The translations under genes and the position numbers were made by a program. A stretch of 64,000 nucleotides of DNA, taken from assembly GCA_036346355.1 (NCBI GenBank), contig CM070571.1, forward strand, positions 50,054,293-50,118,292, given 5' to 3'. The notes beneath the pieces were generated by a model that had not been told where the DNA came from, made no database searches, and saw only the letters and a list, made by a program, of their open reading frames with translations. Positions 13,301-23,901 of the stretch are shown here, piece by piece (positions within the stretch are counted from its first letter, which is position 1; every line of letters begins with the position of its first letter). This stretch comes from Rhipidocladum racemiflorum (lineage: Eukaryota > Streptophyta > Magnoliopsida > Poales > Poaceae).

Positions 13301-14815
13301 CAACCTAAATATATAAAATTTTTTCAAAGGATGGGACAGCAAAAGGGGAATATCTACCGCGTAGAGCGCGACGAGTCGAACTCAACGGTATAGACGGATT
13401 TTGTGGCGACCCAACGGATTGATCGCAATCTGCAGTTAAACGGCTTTCGGGGCCAAACTTCAGACGGCCATAACTTCTAGAATAATGATTGGAACTTAAC
13501 GAAATTTGACCGAGAGATAGATGTGACCTAGAGGAACACCGTGACATAGGTGGCTCGGAGTTTTACCTTTTGGATTAGTGGGAAATGCGCGGGGATGATT
13601 GTCGCTGTTTGAAACGCAGTCTAATCGGAGAAAATAATTTTCTGCGCAAAATCTAGAGAGCAAAACCGTGGGTTAGGATATGCATCACGTAGAGGACATC
13701 AAGAAGAGTCTACAATAAAAATTTCAAGGTCTAACTCGAAAAATTGAGGGAGATATGGCCTCGGCAAAATTCGAGATTGAAACAGCCATAACTTTTGATT
13801 CCATGGGCCAAATTGGACGAAATTTGGAGGGAAAATATATGGGACATCATGGCTCACCATGACGAAGATGGATCTCGAAAAGAGTTGACGAGCTGACGAC
13901 AGACGTGCTCCAAAGTTTGGCCAGCGTTTGGGCGACGTCCGGAGGACATGGATGGATTCTAGGGTTTGAAAAAAATTCATCTGAGGTTAGGAGGTCATGG
14001 GAGAGGTCATGGGGGGTCTAGCATGAGTTGGGGTGGTGGCTAGGTCAATAGGAATCAAGATAAACGCAAAAACGGGGTCCTCAGGCAATTTATCGAGCAC
14101 TTGGCGTGTAGCAGCCGGACTCAGGCGGCGTGGCAGCACGAGAGCCGTCCGATCGGCGATCGAGGGCTGAGGGCGCACGGGCGACGTGGCCTGCGGCGCA
14201 GCGCTCGGCGCTGGCGCAGCGCTGGCGCGCGCGCTGCCCAACGAGGCGCTTAACGCGGCGCGCGGAACCGGCGGCGGCGAGGTGGGCTGGCGCGTGGGGT
14301 TGGCGAGCGGGCCGGCCGGATGGCGGGGTGGGCCGAGCGGGAGGAGAGAGAAGGGATATTTGAGCCCAATGCAATTTCTGGATTTTTTTAATAAAAATAA
14401 TTCCAATAAATCAATTAATTCATTTGAGGCAATAAAAATACCAAAAAATTTCTATAAAATATTTTGAGACATTTTGAACTCAAATAAAATATTTGAAACA
14501 AAAATTTATATAAACTTTTCCAAATAATTAATTAATTTCAATAAAAGGGCTTAATACAAATTGATTCCAAATAAATCCAATAAATAGCAAACGTGCTCCG
14601 AAAAATCTCAAAAATTACAGAAGAATTTTTTGAAGCACAAGGAACCCAAATAAAATTAAATTTCTTTTATTTGAAGTATAAAATAATAAAATTAAATTGT
14701 TTTAACTTTTAGAAAATTCAAATCAAGCTTTATAAACGCGAGAAAATTAACGAAAATTTTTGGGAAGCTAAACTAAACCAAAAATTTTTGAAAACCCACA
14801 TTTTGGGATGTTACA
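10329..14815 (-). mobile_element. Ty3/gypsy solo LTR, 4.5 kb
   Basis: The 4,487-bp unit runs TGTCGGGACCC...GGGATGTTACA on the plus strand, so in its own orientation it starts TGTAACATCCC and ends CCCGACA. It has a perfect 5-bp target duplication, CCTTT (10324-10328 and 14816-14820). No gag-pol, PBS or internal domain is present, so it is a solo LTR left by recombination. The length and TGTAAC start fit large chromovirus (Tekay/Del-type) LTRs; clade is inferred. Features inside include a GTTAAC array (12842-13010), a GC-rich block (14090-14345), an AT-rich block (14360-14800), and a hairpin at 10332-10358. Confidence 0.85.
12842..13010. repeat. GTTAAC minisatellite, period 14 bp, about 12 units
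   Basis: GTTAAC or a one-base variant begins at 12845, 12859, 12873, 12887, 12901, 12915, 12929, 12943, 12957, 12970, 12984 and 12998. All steps are 14 bases except one of 13. The consensus is about CGTTAACGGNGGAA. It lies inside the gypsy solo LTR. The palindromic GTTAAC core is the best conserved part. Confidence 0.9.
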
Positions 14816-14908
14816 CCTTTTGATGCACTTTGCTGAGTTTTGAACTTACGCTTGTTATTTATGTTTGTAGGTACTTTGAAGCTGGCATGCATGCATGGGA
14901 GTAGTAGC
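14816..14908 (+). other. Host LTR-like segment between two insertions
   Basis: This 93-bp stretch starts with the right CCTTT duplication of the solo LTR and ends with the left GTAGTAGC duplication of the hAT element. It reads on into 19102-19379 when the hAT element is removed. Confidence 0.6.
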
Positions 14909-14984
14909 TAGGGGTGAAAGCATTTAAAACTAAGTCAGTAAATAATGTTCGCTCCGTTTTCATATTTTTTACCGGTAACGGAAA

Positions 14985-15080
14985 CGAAATCGGAAACCCC
15001 GGAAATGGATACGGAAACGGATAGTGTCGGAAACGGAAGCGGAACGGAACGGAGCGGAAACGAAAACGAAAGCGGGAAAT
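14985..15080. promoter_or_regulatory. Subterminal AAACGG-type repeats, transposase 3' side
   Basis: CGGAAACGGA and CGGAACGGA words recur across this stretch just inside the left terminal repeat. In Ac, AAACGG clusters are the transposase binding sites, so these are probable binding sites for the encoded transposase (inferred by homology). Confidence 0.75.
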
Positions 15081-15144
15081 TCCACAAGGATGTAGTACAC
15101 TAGTACAGTAGTACATGATCTATCCAAAATTCCAAACATACCAA

Positions 15145-15382
15145 CTCATAACATAATAGCAAGCACATATAATTCCACCTCATAACATCATAGCAAGCAC
15201 ATATAATTTCACATCATAATATAATAACAAACACATATAGTTCCATCTCGTAACATAATAGCAAACACATATAGTTTCACATCACAACATAATAGCAAAC
15301 ACATATAGTTCAACATCACAACGTAATAGCAAACGGACATAGTTCAACATCACAACATAAAAGCAAGCACATAGTCCATCAT
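15145..15382. repeat. 34-bp tandem array, seven units, inside the hAT element
   Basis: Units begin at 15145, 15179, 15213, 15247, 15281, 15315 and 15349, exactly 34 bases apart, with core ATAATAGCAARCACATATA. No indel breaks the period; only substitutions vary. The array lies between the transposase stop and the subterminal repeats, so it is probably in the 3' UTR. It has no spacers and is not a CRISPR. Confidence 0.92.
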
Positions 15383-15418
15383 ATCATTTCATCATGTTCT
15401 AAGCTATTTGTCGCCATA

Positions 15419-17809
15419 TTAGTCCATCATATTTTCCTCCATATCAGTACCATCAACATCCTCTTGCTCCTCCAACTGCAAAGGCAAGCACAAAACAATG
15501 TTAATCTTCTTGAGAAGACAAATAGAAGCACATTAAACTGAAATTTTACTTGATTTGCACAATATAGTTTCAAAGTTGGTTAAAAAAGGTAAACCATTTC
15601 TATCGAGCATGCAAAATGTCTCTCAAGGCTATCCACATCCAACTCAGTCTTCATAGATGCAATGGTACCACCTGAATGATTAGTAAAAACTGATTAGACT
15701 TCAATATTTTCACATAATGAACAAACTATTGAAACAAACTAAAAAACTACCTTTTGATGCTGCTGTCCAATCTTTAACACAAATTAAAGCTTGCACAATC
15801 TCAGGATCTAGACGGCTGCGAAATGGGTCAACAACCCGTCCACCGGCACTGAATGCCGACTCTGAAGCAACCGTTGATACTTGAATAGATAGCACATCAC
15901 GAGCAAGCTGGGAGAGAATAGGGAACTCAACTTGCTTGACCTTCCACCATAACAAGATATCGAAATTCTTATCTTTTATAGATGCAAGAGGTTGCTCCAA
16001 GTACACTTCCAACTCATTTTTTGTAACATGATCTGATTCACTAATTCTATTCAAGAAATTGTCAAGTTCATCATCCTCATCAACATCAAGTTGAGAACTC
16101 ACTTGCTGCACATTTGTAGCACTGCAGACTATCTTCTTTGATGTAGAGACATAAGCTTGGAACAACTCATGAACAACTTTAGTAAAATTATCAATCTCTT
16201 GCATAGAAGTGGTGAGGTAAATCTTCGGTGCATAATATTTCACCACATTTCTCTTGTATCTAGGATCAAAGAAGCATGCTACAGCAAGTGCCATGTTGGA
16301 TTTTTCCCAATACTTGTCATATTTAATTTTCATGGAATGTGCCATAGCTTTAATTACTGGGTCAGAGTTGTCACACCATTCTGCAATTGCAATCTTAATT
16401 TGACAAAACTTTCTAAAAAATAGATTTGCAGTTGGATATTTTGTCCCAGAGAATAACTCAGTAGCATCATAAAAAAGCTTCAAGCATGCAGATATTGATG
16501 TTGCCATAGCCCAATTACTAGAATTTGGAGCACATTTCTTATATTTGCTTGAATTCCGAAGGAAAAGCCTACCAAAAGCATCTTTATAGTAAATTGAACT
16601 CTTCAACATAAGATATGTGGAGTTCCACCTTGTAGGAACATCCAATGAAAGACCCCTTGTCACATCTAAGTCACACTCTGAGGCACACTTCTTAAACTCT
16701 TCATACTGCAATGGAGAGTTCTTCACAATTGCAACTGTATTTCTAATATTTGCAATGGCCGGTGCAATTGTCTTTAAACCATCTTGAGCAACCAAGTTCA
16801 AAATATGATTCAAACATCTCACATGGAAAAAGATGCCATCACAAATTAATGGAGATATCTTATTGAGTTTGCTTACTATCCCCTGAACACATTTATCATT
16901 TACTGAAGCATTGTCCAAAGTAAGTGCAAGCAATCTCCTATCAAGATTCCAATCCACTATACTATCATAAAATGCTAAGCACAAATTTTTTCCCGAATGA
17001 TGTCCTTCTACATGCATGAACTTGATAATCCTTTTTTGCATGCACCAACTGTCATCTATCCAATGTACTGTGATGCACATGTAGCCTTTGTTTTGATTAG
17101 ATGTCCACATATCCATGGTTGTACTAAAGCGACAATCAAGTGTTTTGAAGTACTCATAGAGTTTTTTCTTTTCCTCCACAAACATATTCAATATATCTTT
17201 CCTCACAGTAATACGACTTTTAATTGGAAAAGTAGGACGCAAACACTTGATAAAGTCCACAAAGTACTCATGCTCAACAATATTAAATGGATATTCATGC
17301 ATGATAATTGCGAGATAAAATTTCTTCAAACTGACCGCCTCATCATACCTATAAGTCTCAATAGATGCATGTGTTTCGTCGCTCTCACTCTTCTTCAAGT
17401 TGATTGTTTGCTGCCCGGTCAATATGAAATGCTTGTGTTTTAAGTGACTTTTGAAACCTGATGTTCCTCTACTGCTCTCACACCGACCTTTGTAGCAACA
17501 TCCAGTCTTGTTGCATCTAGCCCATAGATGTACAACATCATTCCCTTTATCATCTTTCGCATTAACCTCATACTTGGTGAAGTGTGCCCAAACATCAGAG
17601 GTGGCTTTCTTAGCTTTCTTTCCAGGAGGTGGCTTGCAATCAGTTTCATCAGTCAAATCCACACTTGGAGTTGGAGCAGCAGTTGCAACAACATCTGGAT
17701 TTGAAGTAGCACCGGGAGGCTCCAGCAACAGAAGTGAATGACTCAAAGGCAAAGCAGGGGATGTCGCGCTTGCACTTGCGCTGCTGCTCCTACTTGCAGT
17801 ATTGTCCAT
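15419..17809 (-). CDS. hAT transposase, BED finger and hAT dimerisation domain
   Basis: Predicted to cut and paste the surrounding Ac-like element. My model joins 17809-15751, 15671-15595 and 15475-15419 (730 aa). Exon 1 alone stays open to 15710, but GT at 15750 and AG at 15672, then GT at 15594 and AG at 15476, give an acidic tail ending EENMMD. The N-terminus is Ser/Ala/Pro-rich with a basic GKKAKK stretch. A BED-type zinc finger spans about residues 73-127 (W74, C99, C104, H122, H127). The RNase H-like core shows TTMDMWTS (D233), LTLDNAS (D299) and RCLNHILNLV (about 331-340). The C-terminal hAT dimerisation block, about 610-688, contains VASESAFSAGGRV. Ac transposase is about 807 aa, so the size is reasonable. 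No internal stop or frameshift is visible. Intron positions are my inference. Confidence 0.9.
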
Positions 17810-18537
17810 GGCTATCTGTTACATTGCACATAACTACATAAGTGGATAGAAAGAAGTTGACAAAGGTTTGTACATACATGCTACAATTGCCAACTTACCT
17901 ATTCTGCGAACTACCATGTCTAGATCTTTAATGCTACTTTCCAAACAGAGTTGTGTTTGCACTTCACTCTATCACGTTGTTTAGATATATCTGGTGGTTG
18001 TTGTCTACAAATGTAAGGTTTTAGTTCTTTTGGTTCCTATATTGTAGATATGAAATTACTTGCTATGATGTGCCTATATGTAGATAATTCACATTATTCT
18101 GTTACTGGTTTAAACAGGGGAGTGGATTAGCATTCTGAGTTAGAATTCTTACTTTGATATTAATATATTCAGGTTCAGAATGCCAAAAATAACGAACTTG
18201 TGCAACACCTGTATACAACATACGGAAGTACAGATCACTAGCATACAATGATACAAGTATACAACATACAGATTACAGATCACTAGCATACAAGTATACA
18301 ACATACAACACTAACATGCTTGGGTATAGAACACTAATAACAGAACTGGCGACCAGAAGCATATCAAGGGAAAACCGAAAATGTCAACAGAAGGAATCGG
18401 CTACCAGCCTACCAGTGCAGAGATTGACGAGGTCGCGGCGGCGCGGTCGGGGACGGTGCGAGGGGGTTGAGGGCGGCGCGGTCGGGGGCTCCGCGGCCAG
18501 ACTGGCGCCGAACTGGCGACGCTGATCGGGGCAAGAC

Positions 18538-18620
18538 GAGGAGGTCGAGGCGGCGCGGTGAGTCAAGGGCGGCGCGAGGAGGTCGAGGGCGGCGCGAGGA
18601 GGTCGAGGGCGGCGCGGTTG
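18538..18620. repeat. GC-rich 20-bp repeats in the transposase leader
   Basis: GGTCGAGGGCGGCGCGAGGA recurs at a 20-bp spacing, with decayed copies to the left. The region is upstream of the transposase start and probably part of its leader or promoter. Confidence 0.7.
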
Positions 18621-18889
18621 GCGGCCGCCGCCTGGGGCGGCGCGGTTGGGGCCGGTTTGGGGCGATCGCAATCAGTTCTTGTGATTTAGGCGCCGCCACT
18701 GAGTCGAGACCGAGGCGCTGGGAGTAGAGATCGGGAGATTCGGGAGAGCAGCCAAGAGCCAGCCGCCAGCGTCCAGCACTCGCCTTAGCCCTTAGGGAGT
18801 TAGGGTTACCGGTTGACAACTTGACACTGAGCCTGGCCCTGGGACACACGCACGGCCGCACGGGTGTATTGGGCCGGGCCAAGTTCGGA

Positions 18890-19090
18890 AAATTCCGGTT
18901 TACTGTATACGGAAATTCCGTTCCGTTTCTGTTTCCGTCGGAACTAGCTCTCCCGTTTCCGTTTCCGTTTCCGAAAAAAAAATACCGTTTCCGTTTCCGT
19001 ACCGACAATTTCCGATTCCGTTTCCGAAAATGACCTTCCGTTTCCGTTTTTCTTCGGAACGGTCGGAAACTTTCCGTACCGTTTTCACCC
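18890..19090. promoter_or_regulatory. Subterminal CCGTTTCC repeats, transposase 5' side
   Basis: At least ten CCGTTTCCG-like words occur here, in opposite orientation to those at 14985-15080. This is the pattern expected for an Ac-like transposon end. They would lie upstream of the transposase leader and could also affect its promoter. Confidence 0.75.
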
Positions 19091-19101
19091 CTAGTAGTAG
19101 C

Positions 19102-19379
19102 ACAATCAGGACTTGTATCACCACATTTTTATCATGTTGACCTATAGCTTCTGATCTTAATAGCTCATGAAACTTCTTGTAAATGGTCGTTTTGCGGTTA
19201 CGTTTAATAAGTTCATGCCCTGTAAATTAGTAATGCGGTGTTTATATTTGTAGTTGTTTATGCTTAGTGGGTCATGATGGTTAACGGATACTATGACCCG
19301 TTGTTTATACTTAGTGGGTCATGATGGTTAATGGATACCATGACCTGTCGTTTGTGCTTAGTTGTGTATTGCTTTTGTA
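19102..19379 (+). other. Host LTR-like segment with 47-bp tandem repeat
   Basis: This lies between the hAT element and Helitron A. TTAGTGGGTCATGATGG begins at 19264 and 19311, and a decayed third copy starts near 19358, a 47-bp period. No coding potential is visible. Confidence 0.6.
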
Positions 19380-19407
19380 CTAGTAAAGTGCCCGTGCGTT
19401 GCAACGG
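19380..19407 (-). other. Helitron A 3' terminus and hairpin
   Basis: On the minus strand the end reads CCGTTGCAACGCACGG, then GCACTTTA, then CTAG. The 16-bp segment can fold as CCGT...ACGG around TTGCAA. Position and spacing match the 3' hairpin that Helitrons use to terminate rolling-circle transfer. Confidence 0.8.
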
Positions 19408-20650
19408 AGTACCAAAAAAAGTGATAAATATCATGAAACATTATCTCAAAACCAGACCATTGCCATCTGCACATATTGAAAATTCAGTGAATATATTGAT
19501 TTTTTTTCTCTCTTTAGCTCTCGTCGAGCGAAGTAGTGAAGTCTTGCATTTTGCAATCGGCTGGTCCAAACTCTTATTTTGTTCCTATCACATCTGAAAT
19601 GCGTTGTACTTGTGCGTTGTATAAGATACGATGCGTTAACATGAGCAGTTTGTTGGTATTAGTCAGGTATTCCCTGTTCTTAGTACACCGTTTAAATATT
19701 CTGGAACATAACCTATTGTGTGTTTGTGTTTGCAAATTATATGTAACCATGATGATACCTATTTGGTATTTGGATAAAAGATACAGTTAAAAAAAACATG
19801 CCGGACATGAGAAGAGGTAAAGCCTTTGTGCACAAGGAGAATGAATTGCCCAGACACTATAACAGGAGATCAAAAACAACAAATCCAAAACAGTGTGAAA
19901 TTCAACTCATTTCGCTTGCCATTTGCCAAGGCTTCTGTAGCAAACTAACGCAAAAAACTGACTCCGCCTCAACCCTGTTTATAATCCCCCTATTCATCAC
20001 TTTTCTTGATTGTTACAACTTACATATTCGACATCACAAACGAAATGTCGGCAACACGAATAACGTCCTCCTCAGTGTCCTAATCACACAAAAGCAGGGG
20101 AAATTTGATAGAGCCAACTGATTGTTCTGTCATGTTGTACTGATAAACTTTACGCGCCATGTGCATCTCAACAACCTTAATGACGCATTGCCTGACACAA
20201 ATTAGCGACCAGACTAAGAATGCAACGGAAATCAGGATACTACGCGATTACCCTAGAAAAAAAACATGATCTGCTATGGCTCGTATTGTCAACTCACTCA
20301 CTGACACAGCCTCATTTACCTCATGCTCTGATGCATAACATGCATACAACAAACCGTTTGAACTCATTAAAATTTAAAAGCTAACAGTATACTGACTCAA
20401 TTGGATAAACTGGGATATAACTAATATGTCCAATACCAATCACCGGTTTATACCGTAAGCGTAGCCAATGGGTACAAGAGTATCAGCACATCAAGAGTTT
20501 TCAACGCAGTCTTTTACATTAACTTTCTCTAACTTGTAACTACAGCGCAAAGCTAGCTTTCATAGGTTACAGTTAGGTGCTGTCTCCCACAGCTCTCACT
20601 CCACAAGAAGAATTAGCATCTGACATCAATGAAAACGCATCCTGTCTGGC

Positions 20651-21258
20651 TCAAGGAGAAGTCACCCTGTTACGGAGACGGCTTGAACGTCTCAATGGAG
20701 TCGGCGTGGCATCAACCTTCTCTACTTTTGCAGCATTGACCTGTTGCAAAAAATCAATATATTAAGTGATTTGGATCAGGAGTAGACTATAGAAGTAGGA
20801 CATACCATTCTCCTTGATTTCCTATTTATTTTATTATGTGCATATACACAAAAAAAATAGACCATGGTGACAAATGGGATTTCAAGGACAGAACTATCTA
20901 AAAGGTTTGACAGTGACAATTCCAGGAAGAAGACGAACGACAGCCTTGAGTTTCAGGAATGGGGCAAATTTAAATATATATATATATATAACTGTAATTT
21001 GGTTACACATGAGAATACGTTACAAATAATTATAAACAGTTTCAAATTTTACCTCGTCATCCGTGTCGTCAGGTAGGTAACTCTTCTGAGATCAAATATT
21101 TCAAGCTCAAGAGAAAAGAAATAAAATCTGAAGTTAGCATCGAGGATCTAAAATCATTGACATTCGGTATTGGGAATCTCACCAAAGTTTGACAAGTTGC
21201 TAACATCAAAAGCACATATTCCACGTATCTGAATCAAAATGCACATCTTTGGTGCTAC
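20651..21258 (-). pseudogene. Captured multi-exon gene fragment, unassigned
   Basis: Three GT-AG bounded pieces on the minus strand look like exons: 21258-21183 (VAPKMCILIQIRGICAFDV then SNLSNF), 21085-21053 (KSYLPDDTDDE) and 20740-20651 (begins VNAAKVEKVDATPTPLRRSS, stop at 20651). The last two join in phase; the first and second do not, so an exon may be missing. Further coherent minus frames near 20040-20196 (ARKVYQYNMTEQSVG, then a stop, then DTEEDVIRVADI) may belong to the same or another fragment. I do not recognise the family. It lies in the 3' half of Helitron A. Confidence 0.4.
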
Positions 21259-22588
21259 CTGCATAAAGAAAGAGGCTAGTAATACAATGAGAAGGGATCC
21301 TTAGCACTACAGTAATCACATCAAATAGAAAATAAATTCATCAAGATTCCAGGAAAGAGACCTAAAGAAGATCGATCTTGCCCATACTTGTGGAGCCATG
21401 TTGAGCGGACTATAGTAGGTAAAAGCATAAGAAATTCCAATTGAAAATAGTAATTTCAATGGCCAAGAAGTTGACAAAAAAGTTCCTCAATGCAATGAAC
21501 TGCCTGCTGATTACACAAAACCAGCTGCTATTCTTGATCCATCTATTCTAGTAGGAACATGGTGTTCTTCATTATATAATAAAAAAGAAAATAGTTATTT
21601 GTCTGCATTCCATTAATATTTGTACTTGCTAGCATGCTTCAGGTTCATAAACCATTTGTAACATAAATACAAAGAAAACTTCCTAGTTATTATACATTTG
21701 TAGGTGTTTTTAGCAAAAAGGACAATTGAGTAATTATAGTGCACAAAGAAAATAATAATAGTACTACTAACATATAAGCAACCAAAGATAAAACACACTG
21801 TAAAAAAAAGGACATTATACGAAGTACTAACTTCATGTGCAATAATAATACATTCTATTGTTGGCAGGAATAATTTGTAAGTACCTCATCTTAAAGTCGG
21901 TTGCTACCCGATTCAACAAAATTAGCTTTCCTTACAAGGGTTGTTGAACCACAAACTATATGCAAAAAATTCAGCGTATAAGAGTAACCACATTTCCATG
22001 TACATTGAGGTACTTAAGATGAAGGACAGAGCAAATAAAACATTTAAATTTTACACTTTGTTTTTACAAGCGAGTTGTGCTTGTGTGGGCTTCGCTAGCA
22101 GGAGAACTTGATGTACTCTCCATTAGGCAAAGGAGATAATTGTACAATCTTTCAAGAAAAAAAAAGTTGGTTTGGGGGTAATGGCATTGTCGATTTATAT
22201 GCTTCTTTTCTAGCTGGACAGCCTGGGATTGGAGCTTTTGGTGAAATTAGTATTCCATATGCTCAGAGTTCCCTGCTAATTTTTTATGATAATCAACAGT
22301 TCGATGATACGTGAAATTGCTAACCAGGATCGGTTATATACATCTCTACCTGGTTTTTGGTCACTCTAAATGCCGTTCGCTTGCATTTTATCTATAGTAA
22401 ATAGCTACCCCTGGCATGAGTATGTTATTATTTTCTAGTCACCATTCTGAATATGAAATTTGACGCAAGTTATTTGTATTGATTCAGGTGCGGTAAGTGA
22501 TAAGCAAACACAAGCCCTGACAGACTGTTTTCGGAACTTGAGTACTGATTTTGTTCCATGCAAAGATAGCGGGGCATGATTTTGAGTC

Positions 22589-22983
22589 ATGGGAAAATTT
22601 GAGCACGGCAATCTACTGGTATCTCTTAGTCAAGGACATCGACATCATTATAGCCTTGCAGCTATTGCTGTTGGCTTGGGAATAGGAGTGGCTGGGTTGA
22701 GCAAAGCACTTCATATCAGTTTTGTCATACCATGGGTTTCTCGGAGGAAGTTCTTTTCAGAATCAGAGAAAGCATACTACACTGGAGGCCTAAAAAATCT
22801 TGGCAACAATTGCTTTCTTAATGTTATCCTGCAGGTAGATCTTATTTTATATTGAATCCATAAAACGGTGTGTTTCATGTGTGGTAGCGTCATATGGTCG
22901 GAGTTAATGCTAAATCAGAGAATATTACCTTGACAGGCACTTGCTAGCTGTGACGGTTTTGTTTCCTCTCTAGAAGATTTACA
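22589..22983 (+). pseudogene. Captured N-terminal fragment of UBP27-like ubiquitin protease
   Basis: Exon 22589-22834 (82 codons) begins MGKFEHGNLLVSLSQG, has a hydrophobic segment SLAAIAVGLGIGVAGL, and ends with the USP Cys-box GLKNLGNNCFLNVILQ. A GT at 22835 and AG at 22936 lead to a second piece starting ALASCDGFVSSLEDL (from 22937) before homology stops. I recognise the order as plant ubiquitin C-terminal hydrolase 27, a membrane-anchored deubiquitinase. The catalytic Cys is present, but the His box and most of the protease domain are absent, so it cannot be a working enzyme. It is antisense to the Helitron. Confidence 0.75.
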
Positions 22984-23638
22984 CTATGTAATGGTGTATG
23001 CAAGCCACATATTGCGTCTTTGGAATGGCTTAACAGGACAGGATTCCATCAAGAGGAAGCGAAAATAAGTGAAGTTTATAAATTTGCCAAGAAAGTTAAC
23101 AGGAAAAGGAAGAAGCAACATTTTCTGAATCAACAACATGTAAAGGGAAGTAGACTAATGGTTATCAAAACCAACAGCAAACAAAGTCTTTCAGATTTGG
23201 AAACCAAAAGCATGAACATGAACAGATTTGGATCAGTGGTTAAATTCCACACAAGATTGGATCAGTGGTTAAATTCCACATAAGATTGGATCATTCTAGA
23301 TGGACAAGAGAATAGCTAACCATCCGTATTTTTCTGCTACAGAATCTCTTACCGAGCCAAATACTTTTGAGATCACAGATTTGGACAAAACAATCTACTG
23401 AAGATAACATTCTTCCCAAGCCTGAACTGAAATCTACAGGCATCACAGCTGATATAGCACATCATGATAAAACTTGTACAACAAAAACCCTCTAACCCCC
23501 CATCCAAGAGGACCAAGATTTCATCTTCATGGAACACAAGCCCAGGACCGCATGCTTTCAGGCTCAATGGATCAATCAACCAATCGGCTGATTCCCTACC
23601 AATCCAAACAAGATCTTCATAGCAGCGAGATGGGTTAC

Positions 23639-23901
23639 CGATGGAAGCCGAGCTTGGTGGCGACGTGGAAGGAGACGTCATCGAATGGGGCTGACATCCA
23701 GATAGTGTCGCGGTAGAGCCGCACCTCGAAGTCCGACTCTGCGTGCACCGTCGTGTACTGCGGCGTCTCCGCGCCGCGGCCGGCCGGCGAGATCAGCTCG
23801 AGGAGGAGGAGGAGTGAAGGCATCACTGGACGCTGCCTCTCTATGGTCATCGTCTCAGTCCATTTCGGCTCAACTGCTTGCTGCCTTGGGGAGGTCGCCA
23901 A
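23639..23901 (-). pseudogene. Captured SOUL heme-binding protein exon
   Basis: The exon begins MATSPRQQAVEP and continues with LLLLELISPAGRGAETPQYTT (21 residues, hydrophobic then GAETP), then VHAESDFEVRLYRDT, WMSAPFDDVSFHVATKLGFHR, ending at a GTAACC donor (23638). ESDFEVRLY and the WMSAP segment are hallmarks of the SOUL/HBP family, which binds heme or tetrapyrroles. Only the N-terminal part is present; downstream exons are missing. It has the Helitron's orientation and sits near the Helitron 5' end. Confidence 0.75.

Larger units (their letters stand above)
14909..19093 (-). mobile_element. Apparently intact Ac-like hAT transposon
   Basis: The 4,185-bp element has 11-bp terminal inverted repeats TAGGGGTGAAA...TTTCACCCCTA, close to those of maize Ac, and a perfect 8-bp target duplication, GTAGTAGC (14901-14908 and 19094-19101). 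Both subterminal regions are packed with GGAAACGG/CCGTTTCC words containing AAACGG, the motif bound by Ac transposase. Inside are a spliceable 730-codon transposase gene on the minus strand, a 34-bp tandem array after its stop, a GC-rich leader with 20-bp repeats (18538-18620), and CACTAGCATACAA repeats (18175-18310). Perfect duplications and an open transposase suggest a recent, possibly autonomous copy; activity is inferred. Confidence 0.93.

Noticed and set aside
13987..14467. Long overlapping GC-rich frames on both strands
   Set aside because: They fall in the GC-rich block of a solo LTR, are open on opposite strands at once, and have only Ala/Arg/Pro/Gly-rich composition without domains.
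15145..15382. CRISPR-like regular repeats
   Set aside because: The units are contiguous, with no unique spacers, and the DNA is plant nuclear; it is a tandem array.
16997..17443. 148-codon plus-strand frame
   Set aside because: It is antisense to the hAT transposase, whose domains are clear on the other strand.
18384..19033. Frames of 69-199 codons rich in Arg and Pro
   Set aside because: They overlap 20-bp repeats and the CCGTTTCC subterminal repeats of the hAT element; translation of repeats explains them.
22108..22314. 68-codon plus frame with GQPGIGAFGEISIPYAQSS
   Set aside because: It has some protein character and may be another captured piece, but I could not tie it to a family, and it lacks clear splice borders.
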